DNA from: Opitutia bacterium Tous-C4FEB
GTDB taxonomy: Bacteria > Verrucomicrobiota > Verrucomicrobiia > Opitutales > Opitutaceae
NCBI GenBank assembly: GCA_002304445.1
Contig: NEVA01000016.1
Span: forward strand, 1-64,000
Direction: 5' to 3'
Length of the DNA: 64,000 bases
A program made the position numbers and the translations under genes. Numbering within the stretch: position 1 is the stretch's first letter; each line of letters opens with the position of its first letter. Below are positions 9,579-18,516 of this stretch, piece by piece. The notes beneath the pieces were generated by a model that saw only the letters and a program-made list of their open reading frames with translations, made no database searches and was not told the DNA's origin.

Positions 9579-12434
9579 TTATCGCAGCCGCACGGGCCCG
9601 ACCGGGATCGCCTGCTCGATCCGCCCGGTGAATTTTTCGAAGCAACTCGATGCGCCGATCGGGTTCTCCCCGATCCAAATCTGCGCCGCCGTCGTCGGAA
9701 AACTCTCGCTGGTATGATTGAGTACCGTGCGGCCGTTCACCCGCACCCGCACCGTGGAGCGCAGTCGCTTGAGCGCGGCCTCGTCCCAATCCGGCCCGGG
9801 CTTGCGGTCGGCGTAGAGCGAGCCGAGCGAGATCTCGATCTCGAGTTCGCTGTTGTCGTTGCACGGGATCGGATCGCTCACCGGACCGCCGACACTCCAT
9901 TTGTCGTAGCCGATCACAAACTGCCCGGCGTCGGGGAAGCGGATAAAGACCACTTCGCCGGCGCCGGTCACGCCGGTCGTAAGCAGAGGTTCGCTGCGTC
10001 CGGCCCGCTCCGCCGGCAATTTGAACCGGATCAGACGGGCACCGTCGGTCGGCGCCTCCGGCCAGCGCGGCAGGCGCGACGACTCGAGCAGAGGGCCATT
10101 GAAATTTACTTCCGAGCTGCTCGAAGAAATCGCGTTGTGGCCGACAAAGACTTCGGCCGGCTCCGCCGGATGAAACGCCCGCGGCGTATCGATCAGCGTA
10201 CGGCCGTTGAAACGGATCCGGAGATGTTCGCGCCCGGCCAGGGTGTCCGATTTGCCGGCGTGCAGCGGCGCCATGTCGATTTCGATCTCCTGATCCTCGC
10301 CAGGATCGTAGTAAACATCGGGAGTTTCGACCAAGGCCCGGCTCCAGCAGTCATGCCCGAACCGCACGCGGTTCGGGCCGACATAGAAAACGTAAACGAG
10401 ATCGCCCGCGCCCATGCGTCCGGTGGAAAGGAGCGGCTGGGCGAACGTCGCGGCAAAAGGCGGGAGCCGGAGTTTCAACCGCAGCGGCCCCGTGCCGAGT
10501 TCGGCGGCGATCAACTCCCGCTCGGGCAAGCCGCCGCGCCCGGTCGCGGCGATTCGCCCGCGAAAAATCAGGTCTGTCGCCGAAGCGGGATTGCGGCCCA
10601 GTTGCAGATTCTCCGGCTCATACTGGTGCATGGCCGAAGCAAACCGCAGCAGGCTCCGCCCATCCAAGCTGACATCCACCCGCCGTTGCACCGCCGCGAT
10701 TTCGGATTCCCTCCAACCCACGAAAGCAGCGTGCACGGCCGGCGGGTAGAGCGAACCGAGATCGATTCTCAGGCGCCGCGTCTTCCCCGGCTCGATCAGG
10801 AATGGTTCGCTCAGGGGTCCGCCCGACCCGGTGTGAAAAAACCCCAACTGTGCGCGTTCGGGTTCAAGATAGCGCACGTAGATTAGATCGCGGCCGCCAC
10901 CCGTTACGACCAGCGGTTCGGTCACGCCCGCTGTCCCGGCCGCAAACGTCACTTCGGCCTCGACGGCGCCGTATTCCACGCCCGAAAGACGCTCCACTAG
11001 ATACGGAACGTGGTTCATCAGCCGCGCCAGCCACGACATCTCCGGCCGACTCGTTCCCACCGGCAGTCCATGGACCACCGAGTGAACCCCGGTGTAAAGC
11101 AGCAGGAGCATCGCGCCTCCCCGCAAAACCCGACCCAAAAAACGCCGCCTAAATTCCGTCACCCAAAGCACCGAGACCGACAGGCACGCCGCCAACATCA
11201 TCATCGGCAAAAAATCCAAGACATAGCGGTCGAAAACGTAGAAATAGAGCAGCAACGTTCCGAAATTGGCCAAAGCCGCGAATAGGGGCACACCGACGCC
11301 CATCACCCACGCCCGGTTGCGCCACCGCGGATTGCGCCAAGTCAAAGGAAAAGCCAACGCGCACAGCGCGAAAGGAGCCCAGGGCAACAGTCCGATGTTC
11401 TCCGTCGTCTGTCGGATGAACGGGAAATAGAGGCTGTATTCGCGCCCGGCCAAAACATAGCCCTCAAACGCCCGCCGCATATGCTCCAGACCGAGGAGTT
11501 TCATTTCCCGCATATCGACGGCGGCGAATTGGTAGCGGATCCCGAACTCACTCACATTCCCGAAGCGCGCGTAGTTGTAACCCGCGAGCGCAGAACCGAC
11601 GACGATTACCGGGACCACCGCCGCGGCGAGAATCGTCCGGGCTTCCCGCGACCAGAAACCCTGCGTCCGCACCCATCCCCACCACAGCCACCCCACCCCG
11701 GTCAGGGTGGCCAGCAGCGCGAAGAGATAATTGGGGCGCGCCCCGATGGCCACCGACCCGAGCGCACAGGCCAACGCAACTCCCAACGCCTGAACCCGCC
11801 ACCTCGCGCTGCCCGCCGCCAATAGGAGCGCGTTGGCCGCGCCCATCGCGCACGCGAACGCACAGGCGATCGGTACTTGGTAAAATTCCGAGCTGCGCAG
11901 TTCGAACTGCACGAACGAGCCCAAGCCGAGGGTGAGCACTACGACGAACGTCCACCACGGTCGCGGGGTCGGGAAAAAACGGCGCTGGCAGCGCCGGAAA
12001 AACCAAACCGCCAGCAGAAATCCTATCGCGCAAAACACGCCGGTGCCCGCACCGTCCGCCAAGTAGGTGCCGGTGGCCAACCGCCACGGCGCGTAGAGCA
12101 AAATCACCGGCGCCACGCCGAAATAAATATAATAGCGGTCGTTGAAATACGTCGCGTCGTGCGCCCGCGGAATCCCTTGCCCGCCGCTCCACGGATTGGG
12201 CAGCGTCTTCAGCCGGGGATCCGGCGCGATTTTCAAATGCGTCTGACCTGAAACGATCGCAGCGGTGAGCAGCTCGTAATACGCCCCGGGACCGGGTTTC
12301 ACCCACTCCGAGTTCGATCGGACGTTGGAATACGCATACCACGCCATGACGATCACGAGCGCTATCCGGCAAAGAAAGGACTCCCGCCGGGCGAGGGCGG
12401 CGGGTCGGTTCGCAGTGGCGGGATCAAAATCCAT
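9579..12434 (-). CDS. Giant polytopic membrane protein with repeated C-terminal modules (paralogue 3)
   Basis: A 951-residue member of the same family. The polytopic part (about residues 20-470) shows 'AYYELLTAAIVSGQTHL', 'AHDATYF', 'YYIYFGVAPVILL', 'GARPNYLFA' and 'NYARFGNVSEFG'. Three C-terminal modules begin near residues 490, 650 and 800. Their shared skeleton is a Pro-containing strand, 'EPLLxTG', 'GAGDLVYV', a histidine/tryptophan segment such as 'GYDKWSVGG', a 'GSLY' turn, an 'NGRT/LDGR' hairpin and 'FxGRI' at the end. Module number varies between paralogues, so the modules have been duplicated or lost. It lies next to a GtrA-like gene (12550), which would fit a lipid-linked sugar pathway. 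Function is not established. Confidence 0.8.
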   Translation of the reverse strand: MDFDPATANRPAALARRESFLCRIALVIVMAWYAYSNVRSNSEWVKPGPGAYYELLTAAIVSGQTHLKIAPDPRLKTLPNPWSGGQGIPRAHDATYFNDRYYIYFGVAPVILLYAPWRLATGTYLADGAGTGVFCAIGFLLAVWFFRRCQRRFFPTPRPWWTFVVVLTLGLGSFVQFELRSSEFYQVPIACAFACAMGAANALLLAAGSARWRVQALGVALACALGSVAIGARPNYLFALLATLTGVGWLWWGWVRTQGFWSREARTILAAAVVPVIVVGSALAGYNYARFGNVSEFGIRYQFAAVDMREMKLLGLEHMRRAFEGYVLAGREYSLYFPFIRQTTENIGLLPWAPFALCALAFPLTWRNPRWRNRAWVMGVGVPLFAALANFGTLLLYFYVFDRYVLDFLPMMMLAACLSVSVLWVTEFRRRFLGRVLRGGAMLLLLYTGVHSVVHGLPVGTSRPEMSWLARLMNHVPYLVERLSGVEYGAVEAEVTFAAGTAGVTEPLVVTGGGRDLIYVRYLEPERAQLGFFHTGSGGPLSEPFLIEPGKTRRLRIDLGSLYPPAVHAAFVGWRESEIAAVQRRVDVSLDGRSLLRFASAMHQYEPENLQLGRNPASATDLIFRGRIAATGRGGLPERELIAAELGTGPLRLKLRLPPFAATFAQPLLSTGRMGAGDLVYVFYVGPNRVRFGHDCWSRALVETPDVYYDPGEDQEIEIDMAPLHAGKSDTLAGREHLRIRFNGRTLIDTPRAFHPAEPAEVFVGHNAISSSSSEVNFNGPLLESSRLPRWPEAPTDGARLIRFKLPAERAGRSEPLLTTGVTGAGEVVFIRFPDAGQFVIGYDKWSVGGPVSDPIPCNDNSELEIEISLGSLYADRKPGPDWDEAALKRLRSTVRVRVNGRTVLNHTSESFPTTAAQIWIGENPIGASSCFEKFTGRIEQAIPVGPVRLR

Positions 12435-12549
12435 ACGTCGTTAATGTGGCGGGAAAGATGAGGAACGAGGACACTTCTTTCCGGCCGGCACGACTGCAAA
12501 ACTCATCACGTGGTGAATTGATACGCCGAAACTTCTACCGCCGCTTAGT

Positions 12550-12957
12550 TTAGCTACGACCGGACTTAACGGCAAAAACCCTCGCCTGCATGAGAGCGAA
12601 ACTCACCGCCATTTGCGCGACGTTTGCCAGACCCGCCGAGGCCCATCCCGGCCAATCCGTCCAGATCCGCAACGCCGTGAATACGCCCCATTGGATGGCA
12701 AACGTCAGACCGACCATGAAGACGTATTCGCGAACCTGTCGCCCGTTCACTCTCTCGCGGTTCTCAAACGTCCACAGTTTATTGAGCAGGAAATGCAGCA
12801 GCAGGGCCGGAGGGTAGGCGCACAAAAACGCCGCTTGCTCGCCCATCAGCCGACCAAGGAGCCAATTCAGCGTCATGAAGACGCCCATCACCGATAAGCC
12901 CACGCTGCCGAAACGTAGCAGTTTGCCAAGTGGCAGGGTCGTAGAAGTCGGTTTCAT
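12550..12957 (-). CDS. GtrA-like flippase family protein
   Basis: A 135-residue protein with four hydrophobic segments and the GtrA family pattern: 'LLRFGSVGL' at the N-terminus, a charged loop with 'LNKLWTFENRER' after the second helix, and a final helix pair ending in 'ALMQARVFAV'. Known GtrA proteins are proposed to flip undecaprenyl-phosphate-linked glucose and usually work with a GT2 (GtrB) and a polytopic GT-C transferase. Here the flanking giant membrane proteins could supply the GT-C role and GT2 enzymes occur at 41405 and 56830. The length is normal for the family. The partner assignment is inference. Confidence 0.85.
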   Translation of the reverse strand: MKPTSTTLPLGKLLRFGSVGLSVMGVFMTLNWLLGRLMGEQAAFLCAYPPALLLHFLLNKLWTFENRERVNGRQVREYVFMVGLTFAIQWGVFTALRIWTDWPGWASAGLANVAQMAVSFALMQARVFAVKSGRS

Positions 12958-12993
12958 CGCGGCCGTCGGTATGCGACGGGTACCGCCGGGGCA

Positions 12994-15381
12994 TCAAGGC
13001 TTAAGCCGCCAAAAACCGCCGATCGTGCCGGAAAATCTCTCACTCGCGGTCGAGGCGCCGATTGCGTTAACGCCGACCTTCACCCGCTCCGGCGGGCAGG
13101 CGTAAAATTCACCGGGCCGGTCCGCGACCACAGTGCCGTTGAGGCGCAAGATCACACGTTTGGCCGGCGCTGGCGCCGCGGCGTGGAGGGCCCCGTAATC
13201 GACCTCCAACATTTGCTCGGCTCCGGGCTCCACGGTAATCGGCTCGGTCTCGAACCCACCCACCCCCCAATGATCGTAGCCAAAAACAACCGAGCGCTCG
13301 TCCACGTATTTTACGTAAAGCAGATTGCCCCGCCCGCTCTCCCCCGATGAGACCAGCGGCTCACTCCGCTTTCCGCCAAAAGGCGGAAACCTGAACTCGA
13401 TGCACAAGGGACCATACGGAGGGGAGGTCGCTGCGGGAGCGGCCTCCGGGACACGGCGGGCCGATACAATACGGCCGGAAAACGGCCGACGAAAAGCTGG
13501 CCTCGATCCGGACGAGCCCAAGTCGGGTTCGCGGGAGAACGCATCGTAAAACTCAGTCTTCCGCCGCAACACTTCGACGCCGTCCAAAGAAACGCTCAAG
13601 GACCGCCGTCTCAACAGCGCCTGACCTTCCGGTATGCCGTCAAAATGTGGATGCGCTGCCGGGGGATACAGGGAACCCATCGCAACCAACAGAGAGTGCT
13701 CTTCGCCAGGACGGATCCGGACCGGCGTTCCCGTAAACCCTCCATAGCTAGTATGCTCGAAACAGAAGCGCACGGTGTCGGGATTCAAATAATGAACGTA
13801 GACGTAATCGGACCTGAAGTCGCGTCCCGTCACGACGATCGGCTCGACTTCGCCCACCGCATTTTTTGGAAAAACCACCTTAAGCGCGATCGGCCCATAT
13901 TCGACTCCGGCAATGCGGTCAAAATAGTGCCCCAGAAGATTGGCTCGGCGCGCCAGAGGCTCGTAAACCGCTGGGTGATTGACGCGCAGCAGCTCGTTGT
14001 GCCGCAAGCTGGCAAGCCCGCCAAACACCACCGAGTAGAGCGCCACCGAGACTGTCAAAACGGTCCCCGCCACCCTACTCCATCCCCGCCACCAAGTCCG
14101 CGTGGCTAGAGCGAGCCAGCCGACACAGGCCAACACGGTCAGCGCCGGCAAAAAATCCACCATGTAGCGGTTCGTGTTGCCAGCGAACAGCAGGAGTATC
14201 CCAAACGTCGCCCCGGCGAGCACGAGCACCGCCAGCACCCAAGTCCGCAAGCGCGTCGCTTCCCGCCGCGTTATCACCGACCAAAGCCCCAACCCCAACA
14301 AAACGAAGGGCACGTTGGGCAGCAGACCGAAAGGATTTTCAATTCCCACGTATCCCGTCGGAGCCGACGGCGCCGCGATCACCGACACAAAGGGGAAATA
14401 GGGGCTCCAGCCCGCCGCCGACAAACCGTAGATCCACGCATTGAAGCCGATATATCGAAAACTGAATGTAACCGGATTTACTCCATCCGCGTTGAGCTGG
14501 TAGCGCTGTCCGAATTCCAGCGGGTTGTCGAAGCGCGCGTAGTTATACAACGCCAACCCTGAACCGATAATCGCTAACGGCACGATCGCTGCCAGAACCG
14601 CCTGCCGCCAAGCCGGCCCGCGCCACCCCCTGCCGTGTCCCCAAAGCCATAGCGGCGCCAGCAGCGCGGCGCAGCCAAACAAGTAGGTCGGCCTGGCTCC
14701 CACGGCGAGCCCCAGAGCCAAGCTGGCGAGCGCCAGCCACCAAACCCGGCGGAGCCTCGTGTGCAGTGACCAAAAAATGGCAAATATTCCGGCCATCGCA
14801 CAAGCGTGCGCCGAGGTGATGGGGACCTCCCACACAGCCGGCCGGCGCAACAACGACGGCATCAGCGTGCAGAGGCCCAGCGCGATCGCACTACCGGCCA
14901 TGATCCACCCCGGCGCAGTCGGAAAATATCTGGCACGGACCGCGCGCACGAGCACCGTCATCAGGATCAACCCCACCGCGGCGAAAACCAACGACGCCGC
15001 CTCTTCGCTTACATAAAGTCCGGTGAGCAATCGAAACGGCAGGAAGAGCAGCAATGCCGGCGTCGCGCCGAAATAGAGGTGGTAGGCACCCCGGTAATAG
15101 GTCGCGTCGTGCAACCCACGGTTACCCCGCTCAACCGCACTCCAAGGGTTCTTCAACGTCGCGAGCACGGGGTCGGCCGGCATGTCCAGCGGCAATTGTC
15201 CTTTGAGGAAACCGCGCGTGAGCAGGTTGAAGTAGTGGTCGCTGTGCCCCGAGATCAGGCCGGCGCGCGATTCCGGCCGAGCCGTCCAGAGATAGAACCA
15301 CAGAACAAGGCCGATCACCAGCGCGAGCACCACTGTTTCCGCCCGCTTCCCCCATCGGGGACGCAGAGGCGCGTTCACCAT
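12994..15381 (-). CDS. Giant polytopic membrane protein with repeated C-terminal modules (paralogue 4)
   Basis: A 795-residue paralogue. The frame is open for another 54 codons upstream, but those overlap the remnant of paralogue 5 and are Gly/Arg/Trp-rich. The ATG at 15379-15381 gives a basic N-terminus followed at once by a membrane helix, as in the other copies, so it was chosen. Signatures: 'HYFNLLTRGFLKGQLPL', 'LHDATYY', 'YHLYFGATPALLLF', 'GARPTYLFG', 'NYARFDNPLEFG' and 'NRYMVDFLPAL'. Two C-terminal modules start near residues 497 and 660; the second has 'FGYDHWGVGG' and 'FSGTIGG'. A role in surface-glycan assembly is inferred from context and topology. Confidence 0.8.
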   Translation of the reverse strand: MVNAPLRPRWGKRAETVVLALVIGLVLWFYLWTARPESRAGLISGHSDHYFNLLTRGFLKGQLPLDMPADPVLATLKNPWSAVERGNRGLHDATYYRGAYHLYFGATPALLLFLPFRLLTGLYVSEEAASLVFAAVGLILMTVLVRAVRARYFPTAPGWIMAGSAIALGLCTLMPSLLRRPAVWEVPITSAHACAMAGIFAIFWSLHTRLRRVWWLALASLALGLAVGARPTYLFGCAALLAPLWLWGHGRGWRGPAWRQAVLAAIVPLAIIGSGLALYNYARFDNPLEFGQRYQLNADGVNPVTFSFRYIGFNAWIYGLSAAGWSPYFPFVSVIAAPSAPTGYVGIENPFGLLPNVPFVLLGLGLWSVITRREATRLRTWVLAVLVLAGATFGILLLFAGNTNRYMVDFLPALTVLACVGWLALATRTWWRGWSRVAGTVLTVSVALYSVVFGGLASLRHNELLRVNHPAVYEPLARRANLLGHYFDRIAGVEYGPIALKVVFPKNAVGEVEPIVVTGRDFRSDYVYVHYLNPDTVRFCFEHTSYGGFTGTPVRIRPGEEHSLLVAMGSLYPPAAHPHFDGIPEGQALLRRRSLSVSLDGVEVLRRKTEFYDAFSREPDLGSSGSRPAFRRPFSGRIVSARRVPEAAPAATSPPYGPLCIEFRFPPFGGKRSEPLVSSGESGRGNLLYVKYVDERSVVFGYDHWGVGGFETEPITVEPGAEQMLEVDYGALHAAAPAPAKRVILRLNGTVVADRPGEFYACPPERVKVGVNAIGASTASERFSGTIGGFWRLKP

Positions 15382-15406
15382 GGAGAGTTGGTCGGACAGG
15401 TGAGCT

Positions 15407-16279
15407 TCATCCGGAAAGGCCACGCCAGCGCATCCGACGAGACAAGCTCCAATACCCGGCTCCCACCGCGATAATCGGCCCCAGCGCCGCCGCCGCCAGC
15501 CCCAACTATCGGTTGGGTCGCCCCACCCACCACCGCAGCGCAAGCGGTGCTAGCAATACCACCGCACCGGGAAGGTAAGTGGGCCGCGCGCCCACCGTCA
15601 GCCCCATCGCCAGACTCGCCGCGCCCAGCCAGATCCAGCCCCCGCGCTTCGCCCGGATCGCCCGCCACGTGCAGAGTAACGTCAGCATGAAACCCGCGTA
15701 GCCCGCCGCGATGGGCACCTCCCAAATGCTCGGCCGCCGCAGCAAGGGCGGCACCATCGTGGCCAAGCCCAACGCCAACACTCCCAGCAGCAACACCCAA
15801 CCCGGCGCCCCCGCAAAATGCCGCCGCCGCACATCCAGCAGCACCGTCACCGACAATAGAAAGCCGGCCCACGCGAAACCCACGATCACGAACCGCTCGT
15901 CGATAAATCGGCCCGTAAGGAGCCGCACGGGAGCAAACGCCGCCACCACCGGCGTGACTCCGAAATAGATGAAGTAGCGCCCCTGGTAATAAGACGCGTC
16001 GTGCAATCCTTTGCCCGCCCGCTCCGCGGGATTGTAGGGATCCTTGAGCGCGAGCATCGCCGGCTCCACCACGCGGTCCAAGGCCGTCTGCCCCTAAAGA
16101 AAACCTCGGGTGAGCAAGTTGTAGTAGCCTTCGCCAGTGGCCTCCAACACCGGCCGATTCCCCTCCGGATCTACCGTCCAGACGAAGAACCAAGCGATTA
16201 ACGTTACCGCCAAAGGGACCGATACACGCACGAGCATCGGGGAACGACTGGTAAAAGGCGGGCGCGGCGCTGAATCCAC
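15407..16279 (-). pseudogene. Nonsense-mutated, truncated remnant of the giant membrane protein family (paralogue 5)
   Basis: Read as one frame, this segment encodes about 290 codons homologous to the N-terminal part of the neighbouring giant proteins: 'YYNLLTRGFL', then TAG at 16094-16096, then 'GQTALD', 'LHDASYY', 'YFIYFGVTPVV' and 'GARPTYLPG'. A second TAG lies at 15506-15508 and the frame closes with TGA at 15407-15409. The remaining membrane helices and all C-terminal modules are missing. The intact paralogues have Lys/Ala or similar where the first TAG lies, so a point mutation (for example AAG to TAG) is likely. Several intact genes here end in TAG, so recoding is unlikely. Confidence 0.8.
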
Positions 16280-16382
16280 GTGCTAGCCAATCCAAGCTCT
16301 GCCGCCTTCGACAAGTCCCAAACCTTCCCATCTGCCTCAGACTCGACATCCTGCCAATCCCCACCCCAGCCTCACGCCGTCA

Positions 16383-17429
16383 ATGTCCACGCCCAACGTC
16401 GCTCCCTCCCGTCCCACCGGCTTCGCCATCATCGGCTGCGGCTTGATCGGCCGCAAACGCGCCGAGGCCCTCCGTAAAATCCCCGGCGTTGCCCTCCGCA
16501 CCACCTGCGACCTCGACGCCGCCCGCGCCGCCAGCCTCGCCCAACTCTTCCCGGGCTGCACGTCCTCAACCGACTACCACGCCATCCTCGCCGATCCCGC
16601 GATCGACGCCGTCATCGTCGCCACGCTCAACGCCGCCCTCGCGCCCATCTCTCTCACCGCCGTCAAGGCCGGCAAACACGTCCTGGTTGAAAAACCCGGC
16701 GCCCTCAACGCCGCCCAGCTCAGGACCATTCAGGAGGCCGCCGCGAAGACCGGCGCCCGCGTCCGCATCGGTTACAATCACCGCTTCCATCCCGCCCTCC
16801 AAAAAGCCCGCGAACTGCTCGAAGCCGGCGCCCTCGGGCCGCTCATGTTCCTCCGCGCCCGCTACGGTCACGGCGGCCGCAAGGGCTACGACCGCGAGTG
16901 GCGCGCCGATCCCGCCCTCTCCGGCGGCGGCGAACTGATCGACCAGGGCGTCCACCTCATCGATCTTGCCGGCTGGTTCCTCGGCGATTTCCCGACCGTC
17001 GACGGCCACGCCTCCACGTCGTTCTGGGACATGAAGGTCGATGACAACGCCTTCCTCAGCCTCCGCACCGCCACCGGCCAGACCGCTTGGCTCCACGCGA
17101 GCTGCACCGAATGGAAAAATCTCTTCTCCCTAGAAATCTACGGTCGCGACGCGAAGCTCGCCATCGACGGCCTCGGCGGTAGCTACGGCCCGGAGCGTCT
17201 CGCCTATTACAAGATGCTCCCCGAGATGGGCCCGCCTGAGACCACCATTTTTGAATACGTGCGCGGCGACGATTCTTGGGGCCTCGAGACCCGCACCTTT
17301 TTAGAGGACATCCGCCTCGCCCGCGAGCCCGCTCCCGGTCTCCGTGAGGGCATCCGCACCCTCGAAATCGTCGAAGCCATCTACCAAACGAGCGGTTTTC
17401 CCATTTCGGCAGCGGGTTTCCCCGCCTAA
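16383..17429 (+). CDS. Gfo/Idh/MocA-family oxidoreductase
   Basis: A 348-residue NAD(P)-dependent oxidoreductase. The Rossmann motif GCGLIG ends at residue 23, and the family signature EKP is at residues 103-105 ('VLVEKPG'). 'YNHRFHPA' and 'GGGELIDQGVHLIDL', typical of sugar dehydrogenases of this family, follow. It probably oxidises a hydroxyl of a nucleotide sugar or free sugar. It starts the plus-strand run that leads into the heptose genes, 79 bases before hddA, so it may modify a precursor in the same pathway. The precise substrate is unknown. The opposite-strand pseudogene starts about 100 bases upstream, so this gap probably holds its promoter. Confidence 0.88.
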   Translation: MSTPNVAPSRPTGFAIIGCGLIGRKRAEALRKIPGVALRTTCDLDAARAASLAQLFPGCTSSTDYHAILADPAIDAVIVATLNAALAPISLTAVKAGKHVLVEKPGALNAAQLRTIQEAAAKTGARVRIGYNHRFHPALQKARELLEAGALGPLMFLRARYGHGGRKGYDREWRADPALSGGGELIDQGVHLIDLAGWFLGDFPTVDGHASTSFWDMKVDDNAFLSLRTATGQTAWLHASCTEWKNLFSLEIYGRDAKLAIDGLGGSYGPERLAYYKMLPEMGPPETTIFEYVRGDDSWGLETRTFLEDIRLAREPAPGLREGIRTLEIVEAIYQTSGFPISAAGFPA

Positions 17430-17508
17430 AGTGTCGTCCCGGTGATCGCACCCGCGCCAACACGCTTGCGCCAATCGAAAATCGAGAATCTAAAATCCAA
17501 ATAATCTC

Positions 17509-18492
17509 ATGATCATCACCCGTTCACCCCTGCGCGTGTCCCTCGGCGGCGGCGGCACCGACCTACCGTCCTACTACCGCGAATTCGGCGGCTTCCTCGT
17601 CGCGGCGGCCATCGACAAATACGTCTACCTCACGCAGCACCGCACGTTTCAACCGGGGATCATCGTCAAATATTCCAAACTCGAGCGCGCCGACCACGTC
17701 GACCAAATCGAGCATCCGATCGTCCGCGAGGCCCTGAAACTCACCGGCGTGACCGATCCCCACCTCGAGCTCACCTCGATGGCCGATATCCCCGGCGGCA
17801 CCGGCCTCGGCTCCTCGGGCAGCTTCACCACCGCCCTGCTCAAGGCGCTGCACACGTCGAAGAAGAGCCTGGTTTCCCCCGCCGAGCTCGCCGAGCAGGC
17901 CTGCGACATCGAGCTCAACAAACTCGGTGAGCCCATCGGCAAGCAGGACCAATACATCGCCGCCGTCGGTGGCATCACGGCCTTTACGTTTCACAAAGAC
18001 GGCCGCGTCGAATATCGCCCCGCCCGTATTTCCGAAGAGACGCTCTTTAATCTCGAAGACAATCTCCTCCTCTTTTTCACCGGCTACTCGCGTAGCGCCT
18101 CGGCGATTCTCAAGGACCAGAACGAGAAGTCCAAGGCCAACGATCAGGCCATGCTGGACAACATGCACTTCACCAAGGAGCTCGGCTACAAGTCCCTCGA
18201 GTGCCTCGAAACCGGCAACCTCGACGAATTCGCCCGCCTGATGGACGTGCACTGGCAGCGCAAAAAGATCCGCAGCGCCGGCATGAGCAACCCCGTCATC
18301 AACGACTGGTATGACCACGCGATGAGCAACGGCGCCCTTGGCGGTAAGTTGATCGGCGCCGGCGGCGGCGGCTTCCTCATGTTCTACGCGGGCGACAAGA
18401 AAAAGCTCCGTCACGCCATGCGCGAAAAAGGTCTCCAGGAAGTCCGCTTCCGCTTCGACTTCGAAGGCACCAAGGTCGTCGCCCAAAACTAG
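17509..18492 (+). CDS. hddA: GHMP kinase, D-glycero-alpha-D-manno-heptose 7-phosphate kinase-like
   Basis: A 327-residue GHMP kinase. The N-terminal 'SPLRVSLGGGGTDL' and the ATP-binding motif 'PGGTGLGSSG' (residues 95-104) match HddA-type heptose kinases, and the C-terminal 'KLIGAGGGGFLMF' is GHMP motif 3. HddA phosphorylates D-glycero-D-manno-heptose 7-phosphate at C1 in the GDP-heptose pathway. The other pathway enzymes are encoded just downstream (hddC 21099, gmhA 21902, gmhB 22596), which strongly supports this function. The related fucokinase/L-fucose-type kinases are less likely given this context. An A-rich, SD-poor leader precedes the ATG. Confidence 0.88.
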   Translation: MIITRSPLRVSLGGGGTDLPSYYREFGGFLVAAAIDKYVYLTQHRTFQPGIIVKYSKLERADHVDQIEHPIVREALKLTGVTDPHLELTSMADIPGGTGLGSSGSFTTALLKALHTSKKSLVSPAELAEQACDIELNKLGEPIGKQDQYIAAVGGITAFTFHKDGRVEYRPARISEETLFNLEDNLLLFFTGYSRSASAILKDQNEKSKANDQAMLDNMHFTKELGYKSLECLETGNLDEFARLMDVHWQRKKIRSAGMSNPVINDWYDHAMSNGALGGKLIGAGGGGFLMFYAGDKKKLRHAMREKGLQEVRFRFDFEGTKVVAQN

Positions 18493-18516
18493 CGACGAGC
18501 CCGGTTTAACCGCGGC

